Source: Streptomyces albospinus
GTDB lineage: Bacteria; Actinomycetota; Actinomycetes; Streptomycetales; Streptomycetaceae
Length of the DNA: 38,804 nucleotides
Assembly: GCF_014648695.1 (NCBI RefSeq)
Contig: NZ_BMRP01000006.1
Coordinates: forward strand, 1-38,804
Direction: 5' to 3'
The translations under genes and the position numbers were made by a program. Shown here in pieces: positions 21,842 through 30,990 of the stretch (positions are counted from its first letter, which is position 1; each line of letters starts with the position of its first letter). Under the pieces are notes generated by a model. It saw only the letters and a list, made by a program, of their open reading frames with translations, searched no databases and was not told the DNA's origin.

Positions 21842-23002
21842 ATGGCCCGATCCATGAAGATCTCCCGTATCGAGACGTTCCTGGCCCCGCCGCGCTGGAT
21901 GTTCGTCCGGGTGGAGACCGATGCGGGCGTCGTCGGCTGGGGCGAGCCCGTCGTCGAGGGGCGCGCCGAGCCGGTCCGGGCGGCCGTTGCGGTGCTGGCG
22001 GAGTACCTCCTCGGGCAGGACCCCGCGCGCATCGAGGACCACTGGCAGGTGATGACCAAGGGAGGCTTCTACCGGGGCGGCCCGGTCCTCTCGTCCGCGG
22101 TCGCCGGCCTCGACCAGGCGCTGTGGGACATCAAGGGGAAGCACTGCGGCATGCCCGTGCACCAGTTGCTGGGCGGGCCGGTCCGCGAGCGGGTCCGGGC
22201 CTATGCCTGGGTCGGCGGCGACGACCCGGGGGCGATCCGGGACGCGGTGACCGCACAGGCCGAGGCGGGCTTCACCGCCGTCAAGATGAACGGCTGCGGG
22301 CGGATGTCCCCGGTGGCGACCCGCGCCGAGGTGCGCGCCTGCCTGCTGCGCGCCGGCACCGTACGCGAAGTCCTCGGCGACGAGCGGGACTTCGCCCTCG
22401 ACTTCCATGGCCGCGTCTCCCCCTCCAATGCCCGCAGGCTGCTGCCTCTGCTGGCCGAATACGCGCCGATGTTCGTCGAGGAGCCCGTCCTCCCCGAGCA
22501 CACCGAGGCCCTGCCCGGCCTCGTCGGCGCCGCCAACATCCCCCTTGCTCTCGGTGAACGTCTCTACACCCGCCGTGAGTTCCTGGCTCCGCTCCAGGCC
22601 GGTGTGGCGATCGTGCAGCCCGACGTCTCCCATGCGGGGGGCATCTCCGAGCTGCGCCGGATCGCCGCGCTGGCGGAGACGTACGGCGCTCTTCTGGCCC
22701 CCCACTGCCCGCTCGGCCCGGTGGCGCTCGCCGCCTGTCTGCAAGTCGCCTTCACCACCCCGAACTTCCTCATCCAGGAGCAGTCCCTCGGCATCCACTA
22801 CAACAGGGACGCCGATCTGCTGGACTACGCCGTGGACCCGGAGCCGTTCCGCTTCGAGCGGGGGGCGCTGCTGCGGACCGACCGGCCCGGACTCGGGGTC
22901 GAGGTGGACGAGCACGCCGTACGGGCGGCGGACGCGGCGGGCGGGCACGCCTGGCGGAACCCGGTCTGGCGGTACGACGACGGCGCGTTCGCGGAATGGT
23001 GA
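21842..23002 (+). CDS. dgoD: D-galactonate dehydratase-like enolase-superfamily enzyme
   Basis: This is 386 residues; ATG 21842 is used, with ATG 21854 (MKISRIETF) as an equally good alternative. It is a mandelate-racemase-group enolase-superfamily protein. The metal ligands are Asp in DFHGRVSP, Glu in FVEEPVLPEH and Glu in LALGERLYTR. The acid/base histidines are in DFH and APHCPLGP. These residues are those of D-galactonate dehydratase, which makes 2-keto-3-deoxy-galactonate. The next gene, a PfkB-type kinase, overlaps or nearly overlaps the stop (GTGA at 22999) and would phosphorylate the product. Confidence 0.88.
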   Translation: MARSMKISRIETFLAPPRWMFVRVETDAGVVGWGEPVVEGRAEPVRAAVAVLAEYLLGQDPARIEDHWQVMTKGGFYRGGPVLSSAVAGLDQALWDIKGKHCGMPVHQLLGGPVRERVRAYAWVGGDDPGAIRDAVTAQAEAGFTAVKMNGCGRMSPVATRAEVRACLLRAGTVREVLGDERDFALDFHGRVSPSNARRLLPLLAEYAPMFVEEPVLPEHTEALPGLVGAANIPLALGERLYTRREFLAPLQAGVAIVQPDVSHAGGISELRRIAALAETYGALLAPHCPLGPVALAACLQVAFTTPNFLIQEQSLGIHYNRDADLLDYAVDPEPFRFERGALLRTDRPGLGVEVDEHAVRAADAAGGHAWRNPVWRYDDGAFAEW

Positions 23003-23034
23003 CGCGGCGGACAGCGGCAGCGAGGGGGGACCGG

Positions 23035-24035
23035 GTGGACGACGCGCCGCGGCACGACGCCGGGACGGCCGGCCCCGCGACCGGACCGGACGTCCTCACC
23101 TTCGGGGAGACGATGGTCGCCCTGCGCGGCAGCGGCCCGTTGAAGCTCGGCGGCACGATGCAGGTCTCCGTCGCGGGCGCGGAGAGCAATGTCGCGATCG
23201 GCCTGGCCCGCCTCGGCCACGAGACGTGCACTGGTCGGGCACCGTCGGCGACGACGAGGCGGGCCGGCTGGTGCTGCGTACGCTGCGGGCCGAGGGCGTC
23301 GGGGTGGGCTGCGCGGCGACGGACGCCACCGCGCCCACCGGCCTGATCCTCTTCGAGCCGCGGCTGCCGGACGTGACCCGGGTGCACTACTACCGCGCCG
23401 GCTCGGCCGGCTCCCGGCCCGGCACGGCCGCGATCGAGCGCGCCTTCGCCACCGCCCCGCCCCGCGTCCTGCACCTGACCGGCATCACTCCGGCGCTGGG
23501 CCCCGCGGCCCGCGCGACGGCCCGGCGGGCGCTCCAACTGGCGCGCGGGCACGGCACGCAGGTCTGCCTGGACGTCAACTTCCGCGCCCGGCTCTGGACC
23601 GCGGACGAGGCCGGCGCGCTGCTGCGCGGGTGGCTGCCCTCCGTGGACCTCCTCGTCGCCTCCGACGACGAGCTGCCGCTGTGCCTGTCCGGGCCGCCGG
23701 GCGGCGCCGGCGAGGGCGCGGCGCGACTGCTGGACCTCGGTGTCCGCGAGGTGGTGGTGAAGCACGGGGCGGCCGGGGCGACGGCGTTCACCGGCGCCGG
23801 CTCCTGCCACCGGCCGGCGACCCCGGTCCGCGCGGTGGACCCGGTAGGCGCCGGCGACGCCTTCGTGGCGGGCTACCTCTCGGCGCTGCTGGACGGCGCG
23901 GACCTCGCCGGGCGCCTGGCGCGGGCCGCCACCACCGGCGCGTTCGCGGTCGCCTCCCCGGGCGACTGGGAGGGCGCGCCCACCCGCGCGGAGCTGGGCC
24001 TGCTGGGCACGCCGCCCGGCACCGTCGTGCGGTGA
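23035..24035 (+). pseudogene. PfkB-family 2-keto-3-deoxy-sugar-acid kinase, frameshifted
   Basis: The coding sequence lies in two frames. From GTG 23035 (or 22999) the first frame gives VLTFGETMVALRG and VAGAESNVAIGLARLGHET (PfkB signature 1) up to about 23226. The second frame, shifted by one base, then gives HWSGTVGDDEAGRLVLRTLR onward to TGA 24033-24035, including the active-site motif VDPVGAGDAFVAGYL. The break lies within GAGACGTGCACTGG (23221-23234), where one missing base would restore E-T-V-H-W. Without it the protein stops early and lacks the catalytic Asp. It is a recent frameshift mutation or a sequencing error. The intact family phosphorylates 2-keto-3-deoxygluconate or -galactonate. 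Confidence 0.82.
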
Positions 24036-24060
24036 GCGGCACCGCGGATAACCTGTGGCC

Positions 24061-24276
24061 ATGCCTCGTTACGAATACCGGTGCCGCCCCTGTGGCGCCA
24101 CCTTCGAGCTGAACCGGCCGATGGCCGAGTCCTCCGCCCCGGCCGTCTGCCCGGAAGGCCACGAGGACACCGTGAAGCTGCTCTCCACGGTCGCCGTCGG
24201 CGGTTCCGCCGCCGCGCCCGCCCCGCCCCGCGGCGGTGGGGGCGGCGGCTGCTGCGGAGGCGGCTGCTGCGGCTGA
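24061..24276 (+). CDS. FmdB-type zinc ribbon protein
   Basis: This is 71 residues from ATG 24061; a GTG at 24055 is two codons upstream. The N-terminus MPRYEYRCRPCGATFELNRP is the FmdB/putative-regulatory zinc ribbon. The second knuckle is CPEGHED, with His where most zinc ribbons have Cys. A run of Gly and Cys (GGGGGGCCGGGCCG) ends the protein. GATAAC 12 bases before the start could be a -10 box for a leaderless transcript. The role is unknown; the kinase gene ends 25 bases upstream. Confidence 0.85.
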   Translation: MPRYEYRCRPCGATFELNRPMAESSAPAVCPEGHEDTVKLLSTVAVGGSAAAPAPPRGGGGGGCCGGGCCG

Positions 24277-24280
24277 GCCG

Positions 24281-24940
24281 CTACCGCCGGCGCGCCAGCG
24301 TCAGCCCGTCCGCCACGGTCAGCAGCACCGCCTCCATGCGCCCGTCCTCCCGGACGTGGTCGTTGAACTCCCGGATCGCCAGCGCCGGTCCGGTGGCCGC
24401 CGGGTTGGTGACCTGGCCGCGGTACAGGACGTTGTCGGCGACCAGCAGGCCGCCGGGCCGCAGCCGGGGCACCAGCTCCTCCCAGTAGGCGATGTAGCCG
24501 CCCTTGTCCGCGTCGACGTACGCCATGTCGAGGTGCGGCTCGGGCGGCATCGCCCGGAGGGTTTCCAGCGCGGGCGCGATCCGCAGCTCGATGCGGTCCG
24601 CGACGCCCGCCTTCGCCCATGCCTCCCTGGCGTACCCCGTCCACTCCTCGGACACGTCGCAGGTGACCAACGAGCCGCCCCGCGGCAGCGCCTGCGCCAT
24701 GGAGAGCGCGGAGAAGCCCGTGAACGTCCCCACCTCGACGACCTGCCGCGCCCCGGTCAGCCGGACGAGGAACGCCAGCAGCGCCCCCTGCTCCGGTGCC
24801 GACTGCATCCCCGCCGCGTCGGGGAACCGCTCGTGGGTGAGGTCCACGAGGTCGCGCTGCGCGGGGTCCAGCGGCGGGTTGTGCGCGAGGACGTAGTCGT
24901 ACATCTCCGGTGTGATCGGCGTGTTCTTGGACTCGGCCAT
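24281..24940 (-). CDS. SAM-dependent O-methyltransferase (CCoAOMT/MdmC type)
   Basis: This is 219 residues from ATG 24940, with AGGAGGA six bases upstream (GTG 24946 is too close to it). SAM motif I is VVEVGTFTGFSALSMAQALP (residues about 67-86). Metal and substrate residues lie in YVDADKGGYIAYWEELVPRL and LLVADNVLYRGQV, as in cation-dependent catechol-type O-methyltransferases. The start MAESKNTPITPEMYDYVLAH is typical of the Streptomyces members. Its substrate cannot be told; the gene is convergent with the FmdB gene, four bases apart. Confidence 0.92.
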   Translation of the reverse strand: MAESKNTPITPEMYDYVLAHNPPLDPAQRDLVDLTHERFPDAAGMQSAPEQGALLAFLVRLTGARQVVEVGTFTGFSALSMAQALPRGGSLVTCDVSEEWTGYAREAWAKAGVADRIELRIAPALETLRAMPPEPHLDMAYVDADKGGYIAYWEELVPRLRPGGLLVADNVLYRGQVTNPAATGPALAIREFNDHVREDGRMEAVLLTVADGLTLARRR

Positions 24941-25048
24941 CAGCACTCCTCCTGATCCCGGGCGGCGGTCCCGGCCGGTGCGGACGGGCAGCGCCGCGGT
25001 GCCAAAACGCCCTAGGAGGCTAGCGGAGCGCCGGCCGCGCCCCTGACT

Positions 25049-25870
25049 TCAGCCGTCGCTCCGCGAGCCATCGGCGGCGGCGCGGAAGGCCCGTACGATC
25101 TCCTCGCCGGCGGCCACCCCCCGCGTCTCCAGCGCGGTGACATGAGGCGCCTGCCAGCCGGCGGCGGCCAGTTCGCCGTGGCCGGGCCGCCAGCCGCGGT
25201 CCGCCGCCAGCAGCAGGTCGGCGTCGAGCAACGAGTCGCCGGCCGCGAGGATCTCGCCGGCGCCGGTGCGGCGGGCCACCTCGGCGACGGCGGCGCTCTT
25301 GGTGAGCGGCTTCGGCACGGCGTAGATCTTGCGGCCCTGGCGGGACACCGCCCAGCCGCGGGCGTCGGCCCAGCCAGCGAGGTCCTTCACCCAGCCGTCC
25401 GGAAGCAGCGGACGCTCGACGACCAGGTAGGCGAAGAGGTCGTCGGCGACGCGCTCCTTGCGGAGCCAGGCCGGGTCGGCGGTGCGCACCAGGTGCCTGC
25501 GGATCTCGTCCAGCGGGGCGCACTGCGCGGCGAGCCGGGCGGCGACCGTGCGCTGCCAGCCGGGGTCGGACTCGCCCCGTACGAGGAGGTGGCCGCCGTT
25601 GGCGCAGACGGCGAACTCCGGTGGCGGGCCGGGGAGACGGATGCGCCGGTACTGCTCCCGGGTGCGGGTGGTGGCCGGCACGAAGGTGGCGGTGGCGGCC
25701 ACTTCGGCGAGCAGGGCGGCGGCCGTCTCGGTCATGAAGGACAGCGGCGCGCGGTCGTAGACCTCGACGCAGAGCAGCCGCGGGGCGTCGGCGTCGGGCC
25801 GGGTGAGGTCCAGCGCGGCGGCGGAGTAGATCAGTGTGCGGTCGAGGTCGCTGGTGACGAGTGCGCTCAT
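25049..25870 (-). CDS. HAD-superfamily phosphatase of the Ter biosynthetic module
   Basis: This is 273 residues from ATG 25870, which overlaps the stop of the PRTase-StiP gene by four bases (ATGA). HAD motif I is TSDLDRTLI with the nucleophile D8 and acid D10. Motif II lies around FVPATTRTREQYRRI, motif III Lys in KIYAVPKPLTK and motif IV in LAAGDSLLDADLL. It resembles Cof/sucrose-phosphatase-like HADs. In ter-associated operons an HAD phosphatase works with PRTase and lyase-like enzymes in a pathway thought to make a nucleoside-like metabolite (family knowledge); the substrate is unknown. Confidence 0.9.
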   Translation of the reverse strand: MSALVTSDLDRTLIYSAAALDLTRPDADAPRLLCVEVYDRAPLSFMTETAAALLAEVAATATFVPATTRTREQYRRIRLPGPPPEFAVCANGGHLLVRGESDPGWQRTVAARLAAQCAPLDEIRRHLVRTADPAWLRKERVADDLFAYLVVERPLLPDGWVKDLAGWADARGWAVSRQGRKIYAVPKPLTKSAAVAEVARRTGAGEILAAGDSLLDADLLLAADRGWRPGHGELAAAGWQAPHVTALETRGVAAGEEIVRAFRAAADGSRSDG

Positions 25871-28356
25871 CGGGAGGCCACCGCCGTACCGTCCGCGCCG
25901 GTGGCCCCGCGGGTGTAGCAGGGGTGGATCAACCCGACGCAGGTGTAGGGGAGTTCGTCGACCTCATCGACGGGCACCCCCCGCTGGTCGGCGAGCAGGC
26001 GCACATGGTCGAGGTCGGCTCCGGCGCCGCGTCGCGCGAGGATCTTCCAGGGGACCCGGCGCAGCAGGACGCGGGTGGTCTCGCCGACGCCGGGCTTCAC
26101 GAGATTGACGTCGTGGATGCCGTACTCCTCGCTGATCCGCTCGACGGCCGCCCAGCCCGCCCACGTCGGGGTGCGGTCGGCGGCGGCCAGCTCCGCGGCG
26201 TCCGCGGCGACCGCCCCGGCGACCTCGTCGAACCGTGCGCCGACCGCGTCCAGGAAGGCGCCGGAGAGATCGCTGCCGGCCAGGTCGCGGTAGAACTTGG
26301 CGCCGTGGAAGTCGTCCGGGCCCACCAGGTCGGCGCGCAGGACGGTGCGCGATATCAGCCCGGAGACCGTGGAGTTGAGGCAGGCGGAGGGGATCAGGAA
26401 GTCGTCGCGGGTGCCGTAGGTGTCGACGCAGCCGCCGGGGTCGGCGAGCACCGCGAGCCGCGGGTCGAAGCCCGGGAAGTCCGCTAGGGCGCGGGCCAGT
26501 TCGCGGGTGATGGCGCCCTTGCCGGTCCAGCCGTCGACGAAGACGACGTCCGCCGGGTCGTGCCGGTCCGCGAGCCAGCGCAGGGCGGTGGTGTCGATGC
26601 CCCGGCCGCGGACGATCGAGACGGCGTAGTGCGGCAGGTCCAGGCCGTGTGCGTGCCGGGCCCAGCGGCGCATCAGCACGCCGACGGGGGTGCCGGCCCG
26701 CGCCAGGGACACCAGCACGGGGCGGGGGCCGCGCTCCCGGAGCACCGTCTCGGTGACCGTCCCGACGGCCCGCGCGATACGGCCCGCGGAGCTTTGGAGC
26801 GCGCCGTGGAAGAGCGCCTGGTACGCCTCGCTCGGCTGGTACTCGACCGGCAGCGACTCCGCGTAGTGGGCGCCGCCGCTCTGGATCGCCTCCTCGCGCT
26901 CCTCGGTGGGCGCTTCGAGGGTGACCGGGGACAGGTCCTGGAGCAGCCAGCCCACCTCGTCGGGCGCGTACGAGGAGAAGGCGGGGCCGCGCAGCGGCTC
27001 GGGGAGAGGCACCGCGGGGGCCTGCCCGCGCGGGGTGTACGCGGGGATGACGGCGAGCAGCAGCCGGTCGGTGTGGGCGGCGAGGCGGTCCAGCAGGCCG
27101 CCGGGGCCGTGGAGTTCGGGCCGGTCGCCCTCGGAGTCGACGACCGCGACGACGGCGTCGTAGCGGCGCTCCGGGTCGGCGCCGGGGGCGACGTTGTAGG
27201 CGTAGCGCTCCCCCGGCCCGTCCGCCGGCCGGTCGTGGGCGGGGAAGGCCAGCCGGGTGCGTATCGCATAGCCGGGGTCGTCGACGGCGAGCACCGGCGA
27301 GCGGGTGGTGGTCGAGAAGTGCACGGCCCGGTCGCCGGCGCCGCCGCCGATCCGGTCGTCGAGGGCCCCGGCGAGGCGCAGCGGTGCGTACATCAGCTCC
27401 TCGTTGCCGAGGACGAGGATGCGGCGCGCGCCCGCCAGGTGCTCCGCGATCCGGGCCGCCATGGCCGGCAGCCCGGCCTCCAGGCGCGCCCGGTGCTCCG
27501 GGGTGAAGCCGTGCCGTCCGCCGTCCGGCAGCCCCTCGGGCCAGCCCAGGTCGACCCGTACGGCGCCGGCGCCCCGGCCGGCGGGCGGCGGGCCGTCCGC
27601 CGCGGCCCGGCCCTCATGGGCGGCGACGAGCTCCCGGCCGCGCGCCAGGACGTCCTCGGGCAGCCGTACGCCGCCCGCGGCGAGGGACACCAGGTCGACG
27701 CGGGCGCCCAGTTCGGCCGCCCACTCCGCCAGCCGGTCGCGGTCCTCGGCGGACCGCATGTCGACCAGCGCGACGACGACATAGCGGTCGCGCGGGAAGT
27801 GCGCATGCAGCGCCCCGATGGTGTTCAGGACCGTGCGACCGGTGGAGAACTCGTCGTCGACGAGCACCAACGGGCCGTCCCCGGCCAGGAGTTCGCGGTC
27901 CTCGGGGAGCAGCAGGTGGGAGGTCGCATGGCTGTGCTCCTCCTCGAAGCCGCCCACCTGGTCGACGCCCGGCACCGGCCGCCGGGTGGAGTGCAGATAC
28001 GGCGCCGAGCCCAGCCCGTCGGCGACGGAGTGCCCCAGTCCGGTGGCGGTCTCGGCGTATCCCAGGACGACGGAGCGGGCGGCGGCCTCGTCCCCGAGCA
28101 GCGCGCGCACCCGGCGCCCCAGCCCGACGCCGGCGCCGTGGACCACGTCCGGGCGCTGCGGGACGTGCTTGCCGAGCACGTTCGACACCAGGAGATGGGC
28201 CCGCTTGGGGTTGCGGCGCAGGGCCAGCCCGAGCAGTTCCGGCAGCTCGTCCCCGCCGCTCAGCGCGACCCCGAGCCGCCCGGCGACCCACTCTCCCGTC
28301 CACACCACGCGTCCCGTCTCCTCCTTGGTGCCGTGCGTGCCGATCGTGCCGTTCAT
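25867..28356 (-). CDS. Fused phosphoribosyltransferase-TRSP-StiP protein (Ter module)
   Basis: This is 829 residues from ATG 28356. The open frame continues upstream, but there it is only the antisense of the lyase gene and a repeat. Residues about 20-260 are a PRTase with the PRPP loop LVLVDDEFSTGRT (163-175). Residues about 300-440 match the TRSP domain (HGFTPEHRARLEAGLP, FSTTTRSPVLAVDDPGYAIR). From about 470 to the end is the StiP region (LVSLARAGTPVGVLMRRWAR, VVFVDGWTGKGAITRELARA, VNLVKPGVGETTRVLLRRVP). These domains belong to the biosynthetic branch of Ter stress systems. Here all three are one chain. Four copies of a 9-bp repeat lie 16 bases upstream of the start. Confidence 0.88.
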   Translation of the reverse strand: MNGTIGTHGTKEETGRVVWTGEWVAGRLGVALSGGDELPELLGLALRRNPKRAHLLVSNVLGKHVPQRPDVVHGAGVGLGRRVRALLGDEAAARSVVLGYAETATGLGHSVADGLGSAPYLHSTRRPVPGVDQVGGFEEEHSHATSHLLLPEDRELLAGDGPLVLVDDEFSTGRTVLNTIGALHAHFPRDRYVVVALVDMRSAEDRDRLAEWAAELGARVDLVSLAAGGVRLPEDVLARGRELVAAHEGRAAADGPPPAGRGAGAVRVDLGWPEGLPDGGRHGFTPEHRARLEAGLPAMAARIAEHLAGARRILVLGNEELMYAPLRLAGALDDRIGGGAGDRAVHFSTTTRSPVLAVDDPGYAIRTRLAFPAHDRPADGPGERYAYNVAPGADPERRYDAVVAVVDSEGDRPELHGPGGLLDRLAAHTDRLLLAVIPAYTPRGQAPAVPLPEPLRGPAFSSYAPDEVGWLLQDLSPVTLEAPTEEREEAIQSGGAHYAESLPVEYQPSEAYQALFHGALQSSAGRIARAVGTVTETVLRERGPRPVLVSLARAGTPVGVLMRRWARHAHGLDLPHYAVSIVRGRGIDTTALRWLADRHDPADVVFVDGWTGKGAITRELARALADFPGFDPRLAVLADPGGCVDTYGTRDDFLIPSACLNSTVSGLISRTVLRADLVGPDDFHGAKFYRDLAGSDLSGAFLDAVGARFDEVAGAVAADAAELAAADRTPTWAGWAAVERISEEYGIHDVNLVKPGVGETTRVLLRRVPWKILARRGAGADLDHVRLLADQRGVPVDEVDELPYTCVGLIHPCYTRGATGADGTAVASR

Positions 28357-28371
28357 GCCGTTCCCGCCATC

Positions 28372-28407
28372 CCTGCTGGTCCTGCTGGTCCTGCTGGTCC
28401 TGCTGGT
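28372..28407 (-). repeat. Four perfect 9-bp tandem repeats before the PRTase gene
   Basis: CCTGCTGGT is repeated four times exactly (minus strand ACCAGCAGG), ending 16 bases upstream of the start codon at 28356. Degenerate copies follow at 28416-28432. The unit is nine bases, so copy-number change would keep any upstream frame but alter leader length. Each unit carries an AGGA-like stretch at its junction on the minus strand. Confidence 0.9.
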
Positions 28408-28451
28408 CCTTCGTTCCCGCTGGTCCCGCTGTTCCCGCCGTGCGCCACCAC

Positions 28452-29624
28452 TCAGGCCGGCGGCAGGCTCGCGGTCAGCAGCTCCACGAACCCGACGCCC
28501 TCCCGCGCCACGCCGAACACCTCGGCGCGCAGCAGGGTCCGCTCGGCCCAGGCGCGGTGCGGCTTCACCTCGTTCATCTTGTTCGTGTACGCGGAGCGCA
28601 GCACCCCGCCGTCGTCCTGCTCGGGCCGCAGGATGTCGGTGGCGTCGCTGAACTCCTCGTGGCTGACGACCGAGAGGGCGTGCACGGGGGCGACGTGCGA
28701 GGGGTGGATGCAGGTCTTGCCCGTCAGGCCGTTCGCCCGGTCCAGCTCGATCTCGCGCAGCAGCCCGTCCATGTCGTGCTCGATCAGCGCGTTGCGCAGC
28801 TCCTCGGCCTCCCCCACGAACGGGCTGCGGCGCAGCTGCGGCTTGAACATCCGCTCGTGCAGCCGGAAGTACTCCCACACCGGGCCGCTGACCGTGAAGC
28901 CGGTGCCGTCCGCGCGACCGAGGACGTTCACCACGTCGGCGATGACGGAGGCGACGATCTGGACGTCGTAGGCGGTCATGTCGGGCGCCCGGCGCAGCCC
29001 GTAGGCGGAGCAGAAGTCCGTGACGCCGAGCCGCAGGGCGAGCACCCGGTCCCGGTGGGCGCCGACGGCCCTGGCGATGCCCTGGAGCGCCGCGGCGCGG
29101 CTCTCCAGGTGCAGCAGCTGCGGGGATTCGAGCACCGGCATCGCGAACAGCCGCCGCCCGCAGGCGGATTCGGCGGCGGCCAGCTCCTCCAGGAAGGGCA
29201 TACCGCGCCCCTCGGTGAATTTCGGAAGTACAAAACCGGACAGCCTGCGCACGGCGCGCCCCAACCGCCGTACCAGGTCCGGTATTTGGCGCGGTTCGCG
29301 GACGCGGATGAACAGCAGCGGCAGGTTCTCGCCCGCCTCGGCGGCCTCGTCGAGCAGCCCGAGCTGCCGCACGAGGTTCTCCTCGCCGGCCGCCACGTCG
29401 CCGTCCCCTATGGAGTCTTCGAGGCACAGCACCATGGACATCACGCCGCGCCCGGCCTGCTTGAGGACGTCGGCGGCGAGCCGCGGGCGGGTGGCGGGGC
29501 TGTAGAGCGTGGCGCCCAGGGCAGCCGCGAGCGTACGGGCCGGGGAATCGACGGTGAACTCCACCGGCTCCTTGTGGAACAGAGCCTTCCGGATATCAGG
29601 TGCAAGATGCCCGAAGTGACGCAT
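28452..29624 (-). CDS. HpcH/HpaI-type aldolase/citrate-lyase-like enzyme (Ter module)
   Basis: This is 390 residues from ATG 29624, with GGGGAG five bases upstream; the longer open frame has no ribosome site. It is a TIM-barrel of the citrate-lyase-beta/HpcH family: SMVLCLEDSIGDGDVAAGEE (metal-binding Glu/Asp), LLFIRVREPRQIPDLVRR, FVLPKFTEGRG, FAMPVLESPQLLH, and GKTCIHPSHV near the C-terminus. In Ter operons this lyase accompanies PRTase-TRSP, StiP and HAD proteins. It is the first gene of this minus-strand operon and diverges from the TerD gene at 29842 across a 217-bp promoter region. Confidence 0.92.
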   Translation of the reverse strand: MRHFGHLAPDIRKALFHKEPVEFTVDSPARTLAAALGATLYSPATRPRLAADVLKQAGRGVMSMVLCLEDSIGDGDVAAGEENLVRQLGLLDEAAEAGENLPLLFIRVREPRQIPDLVRRLGRAVRRLSGFVLPKFTEGRGMPFLEELAAAESACGRRLFAMPVLESPQLLHLESRAAALQGIARAVGAHRDRVLALRLGVTDFCSAYGLRRAPDMTAYDVQIVASVIADVVNVLGRADGTGFTVSGPVWEYFRLHERMFKPQLRRSPFVGEAEELRNALIEHDMDGLLREIELDRANGLTGKTCIHPSHVAPVHALSVVSHEEFSDATDILRPEQDDGGVLRSAYTNKMNEVKPHRAWAERTLLRAEVFGVAREGVGFVELLTASLPPA

Positions 29625-29841
29625 ACAACTCCCCATATACAAGCGGGACCCGGGCACCCCCGCTGCGTCTCGCTGTCTGGAACCAGCCGATAATCGTACG
29701 TCCGTGGGGGTGCCGAAAGTTCCCGCCGCAACGAAAAACCCGTGACCGGACCCGACATCCAGGCGTACGGGCGCCCGGTCCCGGCGCGCGGGCCGGGCCC
29801 CCGCGTTGTCGCTGCGACGTGTGGGAAGGCAGGATTGCCGC

Positions 29842-30963
29842 ATGACGCACGCGATGCTGAAAGGGTCGAACGTACCCCTCGACGCCACGGCGGTACGGGC
29901 CGTCCTGCGCTGGACGCCCGGCGCCGGCGTCCCCGATGTCGATGCCTCGGCCCTGCTCGTGGGACCGGAAGGACGCGTGCGCTCGGACGAGGACTTCGTC
30001 TTCTACAACCAGCCCAGGCACCCCAGTGGCCTGGTCCGGCACCTGCCCAAGTCCCGGCTCGGCGACCATCTCACCGACAGCATCGAGGCGGACCTGGCTC
30101 CGCTCGATCCGTCGGTGGACCGGGTGGTGCTCGCCGCATCGTCGGACGGCGGCGCCTTCGCAGGCGTACCGGATCTGCGTGTTCTGCTGTACGACGCCGC
30201 GGCGGACGGCACCGAGCCGCTCGCCCTCTTCGACGTAGTGCCCGACACGGGCGAGGAGACGGCGCTGATCTGCGGGGAGCTCTACCGGCGCGGCGACGGC
30301 TGGAAGTTCCGCGCGCTGGGGCAGGGGTACGAGAGCGGGCTGGTCGGCCTGGCGACGGAGTTCGGGATCTCGGTCGACGAGAACGATCCGCCCGCCGGGC
30401 ACACGGACCCGCCGGCCGCGGCGGAACCGTCCCCGCCGGACGAAGTCCCCACGGAGGTCGTCGAGCGGCCCGCCCCCGACACGCCGGCGGCCCCCGGACC
30501 GGCCACGACCGCCGCCTCCCGCCCTGCCACTCCCGTCTCCCCGCCGCCCAGCGCCTGGCCCGAGGAGGCCGTCGCACCATCGTCCCCCGGGGGCCCGCAG
30601 GCGTATCCGGCGCCCGCCCCGGAAGCCGTCACCCAGCACGTGCCGGACCGGATGCCGGAACCGTTCTCGGCCGCCCCGCTGCCGCCGGCCCCCGCGGCAC
30701 CGCCCACCGCCGGCTACGGCTACCCACAGCACGTTCCGCCGCCGGCACAGCCCCCGGCTCCGCCCGCCTACGGCTACCCGGGCCCGCCGCAGCAGCCCCC
30801 GTACGCGCCCCAGCAGCAGCCGTCCACGTACGGCTACCCGCAGCACATGCCGCCGCCGCAGCTCGCCCCGACGTACGGCTATCCCGTACAGCAGCCGCAG
30901 CCGTTCGTCCCCGACCCGTCGTTCGTACTGCCGCCCCAGGGGCCGCAGTTCCAGCGCCGCTAG
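29842..30963 (+). CDS. TerD-domain protein with proline-rich tail
   Basis: This is 373 residues from ATG 29842. Residues 1-180 are a TerD domain (DVDASALLVGPEGRVRSDED, FVFYNQPRHPSG, WKFRALGQGYESGLVGLATE), with the Asp motif that binds calcium in TerD proteins. The rest is a low-complexity tail rich in Pro, Ala and Gln with four YGYP repeats (YGYPQHVPPP, YGYPGPPQQP, YGYPQHMPPP, YGYPVQQPQ). Such tails bind partners or drive clustering in other proteins; here that is inference. The gene diverges from the lyase operon and is convergent with the TerA-like gene 27 bases downstream. Confidence 0.92.
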   Translation: MTHAMLKGSNVPLDATAVRAVLRWTPGAGVPDVDASALLVGPEGRVRSDEDFVFYNQPRHPSGLVRHLPKSRLGDHLTDSIEADLAPLDPSVDRVVLAASSDGGAFAGVPDLRVLLYDAAADGTEPLALFDVVPDTGEETALICGELYRRGDGWKFRALGQGYESGLVGLATEFGISVDENDPPAGHTDPPAAAEPSPPDEVPTEVVERPAPDTPAAPGPATTAASRPATPVSPPPSAWPEEAVAPSSPGGPQAYPAPAPEAVTQHVPDRMPEPFSAAPLPPAPAAPPTAGYGYPQHVPPPAQPPAPPAYGYPGPPQQPPYAPQQQPSTYGYPQHMPPPQLAPTYGYPVQQPQPFVPDPSFVLPPQGPQFQRR

Positions 30964-30990
30964 CGGCGGGAGGCGGCGGTCAGGCCGCGG

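Noticed and set aside
28357..29427. The frame of the PRTase-StiP gene stays open upstream, suggesting a protein of about 1,186 residues
   Set aside because: The upstream part is antisense to the HpcH/HpaI-type lyase gene and runs through the 9-bp repeat; it shows no domain, and the ATG at 28356 gives the family N-terminus.
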